Origin: Candidatus Poribacteria bacterium | Lineage (GTDB): Bacteria > Poribacteria > WGA-4E > WGA-3G | Length of the DNA stretch: 21,248 nucleotides | Direction: 5' to 3' | Assembly: GCA_007571355.1 (NCBI GenBank) | Contig: RKRO01000457.1 | Coordinates: 1-21,248, forward strand | In this document: piece after piece, positions 9,151 through 15,817 of the stretch | Layout of the letters: every line of letters begins with the position of its first letter | Position numbering within the stretch: position 1 is the first letter of the stretch | Notes under the pieces: generated by a model | Database searches by the model: none | Told to the model about the DNA's origin: nothing | The model's input: the letters and a program-made list of their open reading frames with translations, nothing else | Translations under genes and position numbers: made by a program

Positions 9151-9178
9151 TTGACAAAAAAACAGATTTCTGTAAAAT
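9151..9178 (+). promoter_or_regulatory. Sigma70-type promoter for the DUF1080 gene
   Basis: TTGACA at 9151-9156 is followed after 16 nt by TAAAAT at 9173-9178, about 46 nt before the ATG at 9225. Its -35 is only 52 nt from the -35 of the divergent sulfatase promoter, so one regulator bound between them could act on both transcription units. I see no clear operator palindrome between them. Confidence 0.65.
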
Positions 9179-9224
9179 AATGGAAACTTGTTATTTTCAC
9201 GCGTAACATGCGAAAGGAAAACTC

Positions 9225-9848
9225 ATGACACAAACACCACCAGAATCCGCGATTGTGCTTTTTGACGGCACAGACCTCAGCAGCTGGACGAGCCTTGATG
9301 GCAGTGAACCCGGTTGGGAAATCGAAGGCGACGCAATGCTCGTTATTCCACGCACCGGCGATATCATCAGCAAAGAAACCTTTACAGATCACTTCGTCCA
9401 TATCGAATTCAGGTGCCCGGATATGCCCGAAGCCACCGGACAGGCAAAAGGCAACAGCGGTGTCTTCCTCCAAGGTAGATACGAAGTTCAGGTGCTGGAT
9501 TCCTACGGCATCGAAGTCCCCGGAAAAGGCGACTGCGGCGCAATCTACAACCAGTTTGCACCGCTCGTCAACGCCTGTAAACCACCCCTTGAATGGCAGA
9601 CTTACGATATCATCTTCCGCGCACCGCGTTTCAACGACAACGGCGAAGTAACGGAAGGCCCCCGTATAACCGTTATTCAGAACGGTTTGGTCATCATCAA
9701 CAACGCACAACTGGCAGGCCCAACCGGCGGGAGCGTAGGTGCAGCTGCCGAGCCGGGTCCACTACGTCTGCAAGACCACGGTAACGATGTCAGGTATCGG
9801 AACGTCTGGGCAGTGCCACTTCCACTTGAAGGATCAGATCAGTATTAG
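9225..9848 (+). CDS. DUF1080 / 3-keto-disaccharide hydrolase domain protein
   Basis: This 207-residue single-domain protein is of the DUF1080 type, a concanavalin-like jelly-roll fold. Some members hydrolyse 3-keto-glycosides and many others are unassigned. Signatures are FDGTDLSSW (13-21), GNSGVFLQGRYEVQVLDSYG (77-96), DCGAIYNQFAP (103-113), PLEWQTYDIIFRAPRF (121-136) and GPLRLQDHGNDVRYRNVW near the end. Family members are often exported, but this one has no signal peptide and starts directly with the domain. GAAAGG precedes the ATG. It is followed after 75 nt, including a perfect hairpin, by an aldo/keto reductase. That neighbour is compatible with 3-keto-sugar metabolism, but this is inference. 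Confidence 0.87.
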   Translation: MTQTPPESAIVLFDGTDLSSWTSLDGSEPGWEIEGDAMLVIPRTGDIISKETFTDHFVHIEFRCPDMPEATGQAKGNSGVFLQGRYEVQVLDSYGIEVPGKGDCGAIYNQFAPLVNACKPPLEWQTYDIIFRAPRFNDNGEVTEGPRITVIQNGLVIINNAQLAGPTGGSVGAAAEPGPLRLQDHGNDVRYRNVWAVPLPLEGSDQY

Positions 9849-9855
9849 CGGAAAT

Positions 9856-9898
9856 AGTTATCAGTACGATTTTTTCTACGAAAATCGTACTGATAACT
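9856..9898. repeat. Perfect 18-bp inverted repeat between DUF1080 and aldo/keto reductase genes
   Basis: AGTTATCAGTACGATTTT at 9856-9873 is the exact reverse complement of 9881-9898, with a 7-nt loop. It starts 8 nt after the DUF1080 stop and ends 25 nt before the next ATG. No U-run follows the stem on either strand, so it is not a standard intrinsic terminator. Possible roles are an mRNA-stabilising hairpin that sets different levels for the two genes, or a mobile palindromic repeat of the REP type. Confidence 0.85.
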
Positions 9899-9923
9899 GA
9901 CAACCAATAGAAAGGAACGCTCT

Positions 9924-10874
9924 ATGGAAACCAACCAAGATCTACCCACAATTCCGAGACGACGGTTAGGCCGAACAGAATTGAGCATCCCTGTCATCCC
10001 ATTCGGCACACAGGGGTTCGGCAACAATTTCGGCTTCGTTTCTGACGAAGACGCTATTGCACTCATCAAACACTCGATATCCATCGGCGTGAACCATTTC
10101 GATTGCGCACGCTGTTATGGGGATTCCATGCGAAAACTCGGGCTGGCAATGAAGGAGATCCCCCGCGAGGATGTCATCATCACTGGCAGACTCTGTTGCC
10201 ATTCCGCAGCGAAATGGGGCGGCTATGGAAAAGGCAGACCGGACTATTCCGCCGAGCGCGCCATCGCTGACCTTGAAGACCAACTCGAACTCCTCAATGT
10301 TGACTATTTCGACGGTATGCTCATCCACGATCCGGGTGAAATCGATCCGACCCTCGAAAAGGGCGGAACGCTTGACGGATTGCTCCAGTGCAAAGCCCGC
10401 GGACTCGTGAACTACGTCGGATACGGGATGCGTCAGCACGATTTCCATCTTAAGGCGATGGCAACAGGTGATGTCGATCTCATTTTGTGCTTCAACGATT
10501 ACAACCTCATCCGCCAGACTGCCGCTGACGAGGTTCTACCCGCCGCCGCTGAAGCCGACATCGGTGTCATGAACGGTTGGTCAATCCTACGCGGTATTCT
10601 TACAGGGGTTGATATCGATGCAGAAATTGAACGTGGACGCTGGAAGAAAGAGGGTGATGTTGCCGCAGCATACCCCATTTGGGAATGGTGCGTTGCAGAA
10701 GGGATAAGTTTGCTCCAACTCGCGCTCCAGTTCTGTCTGAAAGAACAGCGGATTCAAGGGAACAACATTGGGAATCTCAATGTCGAGCAGCTTGAGGCAA
10801 ACGGCCGCGCCGCCAGCACCCCACTCCCCGATGAAGTCTGGGAAAAATACGAAGCACGCTTCGGAGAAAATTAA
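9924..10874 (+). CDS. Aldo/keto reductase family protein lacking the usual catalytic lysine
   Basis: This 316-residue TIM-barrel protein belongs to the aldo/keto reductase family, which normally reduces sugar or steroid carbonyls with NADPH. The N-terminal RRLGRTELSIPVIPFGTQGFG is typical. Asp60 and Tyr65 (HFDCARCYGDS) and His135 (MLIHDPG) occupy three of the four usual catalytic positions. The lysine normally found in a TK pair near residue 88 is replaced: the segment reads DVIITGRLCCHS, giving Gly88. C-terminal EQRIQGNNIGNLNVEQLEAN resembles the region that usually binds NADPH. AAAGGAACG precedes the ATG. It follows the DUF1080 gene on the same strand. Activity may be altered or lost, or another residue such as Arg89 may substitute. 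Confidence 0.85.
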   Translation: METNQDLPTIPRRRLGRTELSIPVIPFGTQGFGNNFGFVSDEDAIALIKHSISIGVNHFDCARCYGDSMRKLGLAMKEIPREDVIITGRLCCHSAAKWGGYGKGRPDYSAERAIADLEDQLELLNVDYFDGMLIHDPGEIDPTLEKGGTLDGLLQCKARGLVNYVGYGMRQHDFHLKAMATGDVDLILCFNDYNLIRQTAADEVLPAAAEADIGVMNGWSILRGILTGVDIDAEIERGRWKKEGDVAAAYPIWEWCVAEGISLLQLALQFCLKEQRIQGNNIGNLNVEQLEANGRAASTPLPDEVWEKYEARFGEN

Positions 10875-10888
10875 CAATTCAGCTGTCG

Positions 10889-10904
10889 GCTGTCAGTTGA
10901 CAGC
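10889..10904. repeat. Short palindrome in convergent intergenic region
   Basis: GCTGTCA at 10889-10895 pairs with TGACAGC at 10898-10904 around a 2-nt centre. It lies in the 54-nt gap between the stops of the aldo/keto reductase and mutY. Similar CTGTCAG and TATCAGT words occur near 4518-4527, 9857-9898 and 15821-15850, suggesting a degenerate dispersed family. No T-run supports a terminator. Confidence 0.45.
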
Positions 10905-10928
10905 AATCTGACTACTGATGGCTGCTGG

Positions 10929-12020
10929 CTAACGGTTATTCATCAATTCCTCCAAAAACTTATGCGTCGCCCGCGGGAGCGGATAATCTCGTAGGGCTGC
11001 AACCGTGACCCACTTTGCATCTCTCGGTCCATTCAACACAACCTCACCGTCTCCATAATCACACTGAAACACATCTACCACACTCTTGAAATGCGTGAAC
11101 GCGTGCCGGACGCGCGTCAGATACCGCACGTTCCTGACAGAGAGATTGACAACTTCATTGATATTGCGAACACATGCCACCTCAGCCGTTTCACCATCAG
11201 CAAGTTCCCCACCAGGGAACTCCCAAAGCCCGCCGAGCAGCCCATCCAGCTGCCGCTGCGTCAGCAGCACCTCGCCTGCCTTGTTATAGATGACTCCGAC
11301 AGCGAGATGACGCTCTGGCGTAGGTTTTGTCTCACGACGTTTCGGAAATTCCGCTTGACGTGTCGCATCGAACGCTCCACAAAACAGATTTACAGGACAG
11401 ACGAGACACGCCGGTGATTGCGGACGGCAGATTATTGCCCCCAATTCCATCAGCGCCTGATTGAAAAGTCCCGGCACATTCCGATCCAAAAGAGTATCCG
11501 CTTGCTGCTGAAATACCTTCGTTGACTTCGCATCGTTAATGGGTGCCTCCATCAGGAACAAGCGTGCCAACACACGTTTGATGTTCCCATCCACTGCAGC
11601 ATAAGGCGCGTTAAAAGCGATGCTCTGCACTGCCGCTGCACTGTAATCCCCGACACCCGGCAACTTCCGAAAGGTTGTATAGTCCGCTGGAACCTCTCCG
11701 GTCAATTCGTTCACAACGACCTGTGCCGCTTTGTGGAGGTTCCGCGCCCGCGCATAATACCCCAACCCTTCCCAGACCTTCAAGACATCTTGTAGCGGTG
11801 CAGCTGCCAAATCCTCCACCTTCGGAAACCGACTGATAAACTTCTCATAGTAGTCACCGACCTTCTTGACCTGCGTCTGTTGGAGCATCACCTCAGAGAC
11901 CCAGATGTAATACGGATTATCCGTGTTGCGCCACGGCAGATCGCGTTGGTAACGTCTGAACCAGTCCAACAACGCCTCACGAAAATCTTGGTAGTGTTCA
12001 ATTAATTGTTTTTTGTGCAT
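10929..12020 (-). CDS. mutY: Adenine DNA glycosylase MutY
   Basis: This 363-residue base-excision enzyme removes adenine mispaired with 8-oxoguanine. The helix-hairpin-helix glycosylase domain fills about residues 10-215, with LPWRNTDNPYYIWVSEVMLQ (28-47, catalytic Glu43), LPGVGDYSAAAV (120-131) and catalytic Asp144 in AAVDGNI. The 4Fe-4S loop is complete: Cys198-x6-Cys205-x2-Cys208-x5-Cys214. A C-terminal Nudix-like 8-oxoG-sensing domain follows (about 238-360), with LLGGLWEFPGGEL. An in-frame GTG lies two codons upstream at 12026, but AGGTG is spaced for the ATG at 12020, which I prefer. It lies 30 nt downstream of the SUMF1-fold gene, and the two are probably co-transcribed. Confidence 0.95.
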   Translation of the reverse strand: MHKKQLIEHYQDFREALLDWFRRYQRDLPWRNTDNPYYIWVSEVMLQQTQVKKVGDYYEKFISRFPKVEDLAAAPLQDVLKVWEGLGYYARARNLHKAAQVVVNELTGEVPADYTTFRKLPGVGDYSAAAVQSIAFNAPYAAVDGNIKRVLARLFLMEAPINDAKSTKVFQQQADTLLDRNVPGLFNQALMELGAIICRPQSPACLVCPVNLFCGAFDATRQAEFPKRRETKPTPERHLAVGVIYNKAGEVLLTQRQLDGLLGGLWEFPGGELADGETAEVACVRNINEVVNLSVRNVRYLTRVRHAFTHFKSVVDVFQCDYGDGEVVLNGPRDAKWVTVAALRDYPLPRATHKFLEELMNNR

Positions 12021-12050
12021 ATTCACCTGAAGGCAGATCGCAATTAATAA

Positions 12051-12785
12051 CTATAAGTCCAGGGCAATCCGAAAACCGACGCTGTGGACTCTTTGGATCG
12101 GTTCATAAGCTGCACGGTTCGCACAACGCCCAGCGAATTCGCCGCGGGCAATCCACGAACCACCACGAATCACCCGCCGCCGACCTACACTTGCACCCAA
12201 AGGGTTCTCCGCCGGGGAGTGTTTATACGTTTCCATGTGAAACCAATCACTGCACCAATCGTAGGCGTTGCCTGCCATGTCGTAGCATCCGTAAGGACTC
12301 ACACCCGACGGATAACTCCCCACCGGCATCAATCGACCGTTTTTCGATTCCGAGGTATTCGCACGACTCGCGTCCCATGTATCGTCCCACGGATACTCGC
12401 GAGCATCCAGGCCACGAGCCGCCTTTTCCCACTCCGCCTCCGTCGGCAAACGATATTCTATTTCTTTAGAGCCGCGGTTTTCAATCCTGTTGAGCCACTG
12501 CACAAAATTCGTCGCATCGTACCAACTCACACCCACAACTGGACAATCGGAGGCATTGAAACGTTCATCACTCCAGAACCGTGGAGGTAGATGCTCCGTA
12601 TCCTCCAGAAACCGAGCGTACTGGGCATTCGTGACCTGATATACACCGATGGCGTAAGCATCAAGTGTCACGAGGCGTTGTGGTTCTTCTGGGTCCGTCT
12701 TTCGCAATCCAGTCGGGATCGTCCCCATAGTGAATTCACCAGCAGGAATATGGATTAAAGGGTAATTAAGCACTTCAATGTGCAT
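12051..12785 (-). CDS. SUMF1/FGE-fold protein without the formylglycine-generating cysteines
   Basis: This 244-residue protein is almost entirely one SUMF1/FGE-sulfatase domain: IPAGEFTMGT (13-22), YQVTNAQYARFLED (49-62), VVGVSWYDATNFVQWLN (83-99), YRLPTEAEWEKAARG (111-125), GCYDMAGNAYDWCSDWF (166-182), RRVIRGGSW (203-211) and VGFRIALD. In true formylglycine-generating enzymes the GGS-aromatic motif is followed by a cysteine pair that binds copper. Here the matching positions are Ala213 and Ala218, so sulfatase activation is unlikely. Such domains also occur in other enzymes (EgtB-like) and binding proteins. No signal peptide is visible. The start is uncertain: the ATG has only a weak, distant GAGGA. 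The gene is divergent from the helicase gene and upstream of mutY. Confidence 0.85.
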   Translation of the reverse strand: MHIEVLNYPLIHIPAGEFTMGTIPTGLRKTDPEEPQRLVTLDAYAIGVYQVTNAQYARFLEDTEHLPPRFWSDERFNASDCPVVGVSWYDATNFVQWLNRIENRGSKEIEYRLPTEAEWEKAARGLDAREYPWDDTWDASRANTSESKNGRLMPVGSYPSGVSPYGCYDMAGNAYDWCSDWFHMETYKHSPAENPLGASVGRRRVIRGGSWIARGEFAGRCANRAAYEPIQRVHSVGFRIALDL

Positions 12786-12835
12786 GGTAAATGTTGAAGT
12801 CCTCTAAGCGAAAAATAATGTGGAACTTTCATTTT

Positions 12836-12865
12836 AGTATAACACACCTCCAAACCGTATTGCAA
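12836..12865 (-). promoter_or_regulatory. Putative promoter for the SUMF1-fold/mutY operon
   Basis: On the minus strand, TTGCAA (complement of 12860-12865) and TATACT (complement of 12836-12841) are separated by 18 nt, about 50 nt upstream of the ATG at 12785. The -10 is good and the -35 moderate. Confidence 0.5.
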
Positions 12866-12896
12866 TCCTATAGATAGAATCCTAAACACATTTCCC

Positions 12897-12926
12897 TTGA
12901 CAAAAATATACGGTATCTATTAAAAT
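12897..12926 (+). promoter_or_regulatory. Promoter upstream of repeat copy 1 and the helicase gene
   Basis: TTGACA at 12897-12902 and TAAAAT at 12921-12926 are separated by 18 nt. The -10 abuts the left end of repeat copy 1, so transcription would run through the whole element before the helicase ATG at 13117. That would give a leader of about 185 nt. The rest of the 12786-13116 gap holds the divergent promoter and the repeat. Confidence 0.55.
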
Positions 12927-13053
12927 TATCGTAAAGCCCATAAGGATTGAAACACATCAAACCGAAACGATTCCCATCTCATTCCACTCTGATAAGGGGG
13001 GAGCGGGTTATCTTCGGACACGTGTGCATTTATTTTCGGATGTTACGATAAAT
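12926..13053 (+). repeat. Dispersed intergenic repeat element, copy 1 (MITE-like)
   Basis: This is the first of two direct copies flanking the helicase gene; the other is at 15647-15790. Block A, 12931-12953 (23 nt, GTAAAGCCC to GGATTGAAAC), is identical in both. Block B, 12954-13001, matches 40 of 48 bases and ends in GATAAGGGGGG. A variable stretch follows. Block C, 13022-13053, matches 29 of 32 and ends TTACGATAAAT. The ends form a perfect 9-bp terminal inverted repeat: TTATCGTAA at 12926-12934 and TTACGATAA at 13043-13051. No open reading frame of note is inside and no clear target-site duplication is seen. It could be a non-autonomous mobile element or a conserved leader RNA. Confidence 0.8.
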
Positions 13054-13116
13054 TATAATGGTTACTCAAATTACTTGTCTGTAAACAGAGAAATGCTAAG
13101 GGACGAAGGGGACTGA

Positions 13117-15576
13117 ATGTTTTATAAAGGGTTAGAATTGGATCGGTTTCAGGAGGAAGCGATTGCGGCAATTAATCGGGATACCTCGGTAATTGTCACT
13201 GCACCGACGGGTGCTGGTAAAACGGTTATTGCAGAATATGCTGTCGAAAAGTGTCTTAAGGAAAACCGCCGTGTTATCTATACCGCACCGATCAAAGCCC
13301 TCAGTAATCAAAAGTATCGAGACTTTTATGCTGAATACGGCGACAAGATCGGTATTGTTACAGGCGATGTTGTGCTGAATCCCTACGCACAAGTATTATT
13401 GATGACGACCGAGATATTTCGCAATACTATCTTTGACGATAGCGAACGGCTCCAGGATGTCTCTTACGTTATCTTCGATGAAATTCACTATATTAACGAT
13501 ATTGAACGCGGTACTGTCTGGGAAGAAAGTCTCATCTTCGCTCCCCAACATATCAAATTCATCTGCTTGAGTGCCACAATTCCGAACATCAATCCGTTCA
13601 CAGATTGGATGCAGAGCGTCCGAGAGATTGAGATTAAGATCGTTGAAGAACTCAAACGTCCTGTCCCCTTAGAACATCACCTCTATTTTAAAGACTACGG
13701 TGTTGGCACTGTAAAACATATTCGGCAACTTCGCAATAGGGCACAACAGGATTCACGTAAGCGAAAATATAGCCCGCCCAATAATAAACCCACAAAAGCA
13801 CTTCCATCCGATTTTACGGAGACGAGACTTATTCCACATCTCCAACGTGAGAAACAGCTCCCATGCCTCTACTTCTGTTTTAGTCGAAAAGGGTGTGAGG
13901 AAAACGCCTCCGCATTGGTGTTCGGCACGCATCTACAACTGCTCAGTAAAAGACAGAGTGCAGAGATTTTGAAACAGTTCGATGAACTCTGCGTCCTATT
14001 TGACATCGTCGCGGAAAAGAAGATCGCTGAATTTCGTAAACTCCTCAGCCGCGGAATCGCCTACCATCACGCCGGTATGCTCCCAACACTCAAGGAGGTC
14101 GTAGAAAGATTGTTCACCTCCGGGTTGATTCAACTCCTCTTTACCACTGAGACCTTTGCAGTCGGTATTAATATGCCTGCCTGCTCTGTCGTTTTTAATA
14201 GCCTTGAAAAATATGACGGGATCGGGTTCCGCTACCTCAAAGCGCGGGAATATCACCAGATGTCCGGACGTGCTGGCAGACGCGGAATTGACACCATCGG
14301 TTACGTCTATTCCCAAATTATACCTGCCTATGCTGATGAACACGAAATTAAATCGGTTGTGACAGATAAAATAGAACCGATAGAAAGCCAATTCAACCTC
14401 TCTTATTCCAGTATACTCAATCTTTATGAAAAATACGGAGACGATATTTACGACATCTACACCATGAGTTTGAGTAATCATCAAAATAGAACACGGGTCG
14501 CTAACCTCAATAACCAAATTGAAGCAAAAACGGAGAAACTTCGGGCACTACCTAAACCTGAATGTATCCACGACGGGATTGACGCGACCAAACAAATCCA
14601 GAAACATTATCGAGAGAAGCGGAATCGTGAAAAAAGAATTCAGCAACTCCATGTAGAGATAACGCAAGTCAAATCGCAAACGCGAAAGAAAAAACAACAA
14701 AAAGAACGCGTTAAAAGATTGAACACTATTCAGAAAAAGATTATACTTATTCAAAGAGAAGCCGAGCAGAGCCTTTGTGAGGGATGTCAGTGCTTGAAAA
14801 CATGCACAAACCGATCCAAAACCATTCGCAAGGAAGAAGAGCAACTCCGAAAACTTAAAAAGAGATCCACATTTATTGAAAGCGATCCGAGACAGCAAAT
14901 CTCCGCACGCCTCAAGGTACTTGAAGAATTAGGATATACTGAAGGGCAGACACTGCTACCACGCGGGAGCACCGCCGCACATATCTACGGGTATGAAATC
15001 CAACTGACTCAACTCCTATTTAGTGGATTCTTTGAAAGACTGGCGGAAGATGAAATTAACTGCCTCATGGTAGCGATCGTCTCAGAACCGCGTAAAGATG
15101 TCTACTATAAACCCCTCAAAAATGAGCGTCTATTGGAAGTATTTTATGCTGTTAACGCTGAAATTGCAATCATCCAGCATTTAGAAACGAAGCATAAAGT
15201 AGCAGAAATTACGCCTATGTTGGAAGTCCGCCTTTGTACGGCGATGCTGGCATGGAGCAAAGGTTGTGAATTTGACCAACTCGAAAAATATGCACGTTTA
15301 GACGCTGGCGACTTCGTACGAACTTTCCGACTCGTCATCGATCAACTTCGTCAAATCCGTCGCGCGATGACTGGACATACAGCACTTATTGATAAACTCA
15401 ACCGATGCATCGACAGAATTAACAGAGACGTTGTTGATGCCGAACGGCAGCTCCGAATCGGACAGGAGAACCTTGACGAAATCGCAGCAGAAGATGTTAA
15501 CAAGAGCGAAGAGGCTACACCTCTCCAGGATCCGAATGATGCCGAAGTCAAGGACGTAGTATCATTTTCCTCATAA
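13117..15576 (+). CDS. Ski2/Mtr4-like DExH-box RNA helicase with DSHCT-like C-terminal domain
   Basis: This 819-residue superfamily 2 helicase should unwind RNA with ATP. Motifs in order: I APTGAGKT (29-36), Ia TAPIKALSNQK (56-66), Ib TTEIF, II DEIH (121-124), III SAT (152-154), IV YFCFSRKG (252-259), YHHAGMLP (316-323), V TTETFAVGINMP (343-354) and VI QMSGRAGRRG (381-390). Residues about 455-585 are highly charged and probably coiled-coil, interrupted by Cys554-x2-Cys557-x-Cys559-x3-Cys563, a possible metal site. Residues 590-800 resemble the DSHCT domain (LKVLEELGYTEG, LLFSGFFERLAEDE, VAIVSEPRKD), as in HelY-type bacterial proteins. GAAGGGG precedes the ATG. Sampled lines look AT-rich (22-28 GC per 60 nt). 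It stands alone between two copies of an intergenic repeat. Confidence 0.92.
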   Translation: MFYKGLELDRFQEEAIAAINRDTSVIVTAPTGAGKTVIAEYAVEKCLKENRRVIYTAPIKALSNQKYRDFYAEYGDKIGIVTGDVVLNPYAQVLLMTTEIFRNTIFDDSERLQDVSYVIFDEIHYINDIERGTVWEESLIFAPQHIKFICLSATIPNINPFTDWMQSVREIEIKIVEELKRPVPLEHHLYFKDYGVGTVKHIRQLRNRAQQDSRKRKYSPPNNKPTKALPSDFTETRLIPHLQREKQLPCLYFCFSRKGCEENASALVFGTHLQLLSKRQSAEILKQFDELCVLFDIVAEKKIAEFRKLLSRGIAYHHAGMLPTLKEVVERLFTSGLIQLLFTTETFAVGINMPACSVVFNSLEKYDGIGFRYLKAREYHQMSGRAGRRGIDTIGYVYSQIIPAYADEHEIKSVVTDKIEPIESQFNLSYSSILNLYEKYGDDIYDIYTMSLSNHQNRTRVANLNNQIEAKTEKLRALPKPECIHDGIDATKQIQKHYREKRNREKRIQQLHVEITQVKSQTRKKKQQKERVKRLNTIQKKIILIQREAEQSLCEGCQCLKTCTNRSKTIRKEEEQLRKLKKRSTFIESDPRQQISARLKVLEELGYTEGQTLLPRGSTAAHIYGYEIQLTQLLFSGFFERLAEDEINCLMVAIVSEPRKDVYYKPLKNERLLEVFYAVNAEIAIIQHLETKHKVAEITPMLEVRLCTAMLAWSKGCEFDQLEKYARLDAGDFVRTFRLVIDQLRQIRRAMTGHTALIDKLNRCIDRINRDVVDAERQLRIGQENLDEIAAEDVNKSEEATPLQDPNDAEVKDVVSFSS

Positions 15577-15577
15577 A

Positions 15578-15599
15578 TTCATGCTTCAAATAGCATGAA
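15578..15599. terminator. Hairpin directly after the helicase stop codon
   Basis: TTCATGCT (15578-15585) and AGCATGAA (15592-15599) form a perfect 8-bp stem with a 6-nt loop, starting 2 nt after the TAA. An A-rich rather than T-rich tract follows on the plus strand, so it is weak as a factor-independent terminator for the helicase. It may act as a 3' stabilising or pausing hairpin. Confidence 0.45.
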
Positions 15600-15611
15600 A
15601 GAAAAAAGTGC

Positions 15612-15639
15612 TTGTAATACAAAACGATATATCTTAAAA
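15612..15639 (+). promoter_or_regulatory. Possible promoter upstream of repeat copy 2
   Basis: TTGTAA at 15612-15617 and TAAAAT at 15634-15639 are 16 nt apart, and an alternative -10, TATACT, lies at 15643-15648. The arrangement resembles copy 1, where TTAAAAT also sits just before the element. If used, it would give a leader of about 230 nt carrying the repeat ahead of the acetyltransferase operon. Confidence 0.35.
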
Positions 15640-15646
15640 TGATATA

Positions 15647-15790
15647 CTATAGTAAAGCCCATAAGGATTGAAACATATCACATCGAAGCGATGCCCATCT
15701 GATTCCTTTCTGATAAGGGGGGCTGGGGTGTTTCTTCAAGAGGGTTATTTTCATAAAAGTGCGCATTTATTTTTGGATTTTACGATAAAT
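15647..15790 (+). repeat. Dispersed intergenic repeat element, copy 2 (MITE-like)
   Basis: This is the second direct copy of the element at 12926-13053. Block A (15652-15674) is identical to copy 1. Block B (15675-15722) matches 40 of 48. The variable stretch is 16 nt longer here. Block C (15759-15790) matches 29 of 32 and ends TTACGATAAAT. The terminal inverted repeat is less perfect (7 of 9). Within block B, CATCG-AAG-CGATG (15681-15693) is a perfect small hairpin. Copy 1 has AACCG-AAA-CGATT there, with the outer pair changed from C-G to A-U, a hint of conserved pairing. The remainder of the 15577-15876 gap holds only small hairpins. Confidence 0.8.
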
Positions 15791-15817
15791 AGGTATTGAT
15801 GTAGAATATGTAGGTAA

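Noticed and set aside
9856..9898. Rho-independent terminator after the DUF1080 gene
   Set aside because: No T-run follows the stem on either strand, and a same-strand gene starts 25 nt later.
12051..12785. Activator (FGE) of the neighbouring sulfatase
   Set aside because: The cysteine pair required for formylglycine generation is replaced by alanines.
12931..15674. CRISPR array
   Set aside because: The 23-nt repeat-like blocks are 2.7 kb apart with a helicase gene between them. There are no regular spacers and no cas genes. A Ski2-type helicase is not Cas3.
12926..15790. Composite transposon carrying the helicase
   Set aside because: Neither flanking element encodes a transposase, and no target-site duplication is apparent. 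The observation is kept as a repeat pair only.
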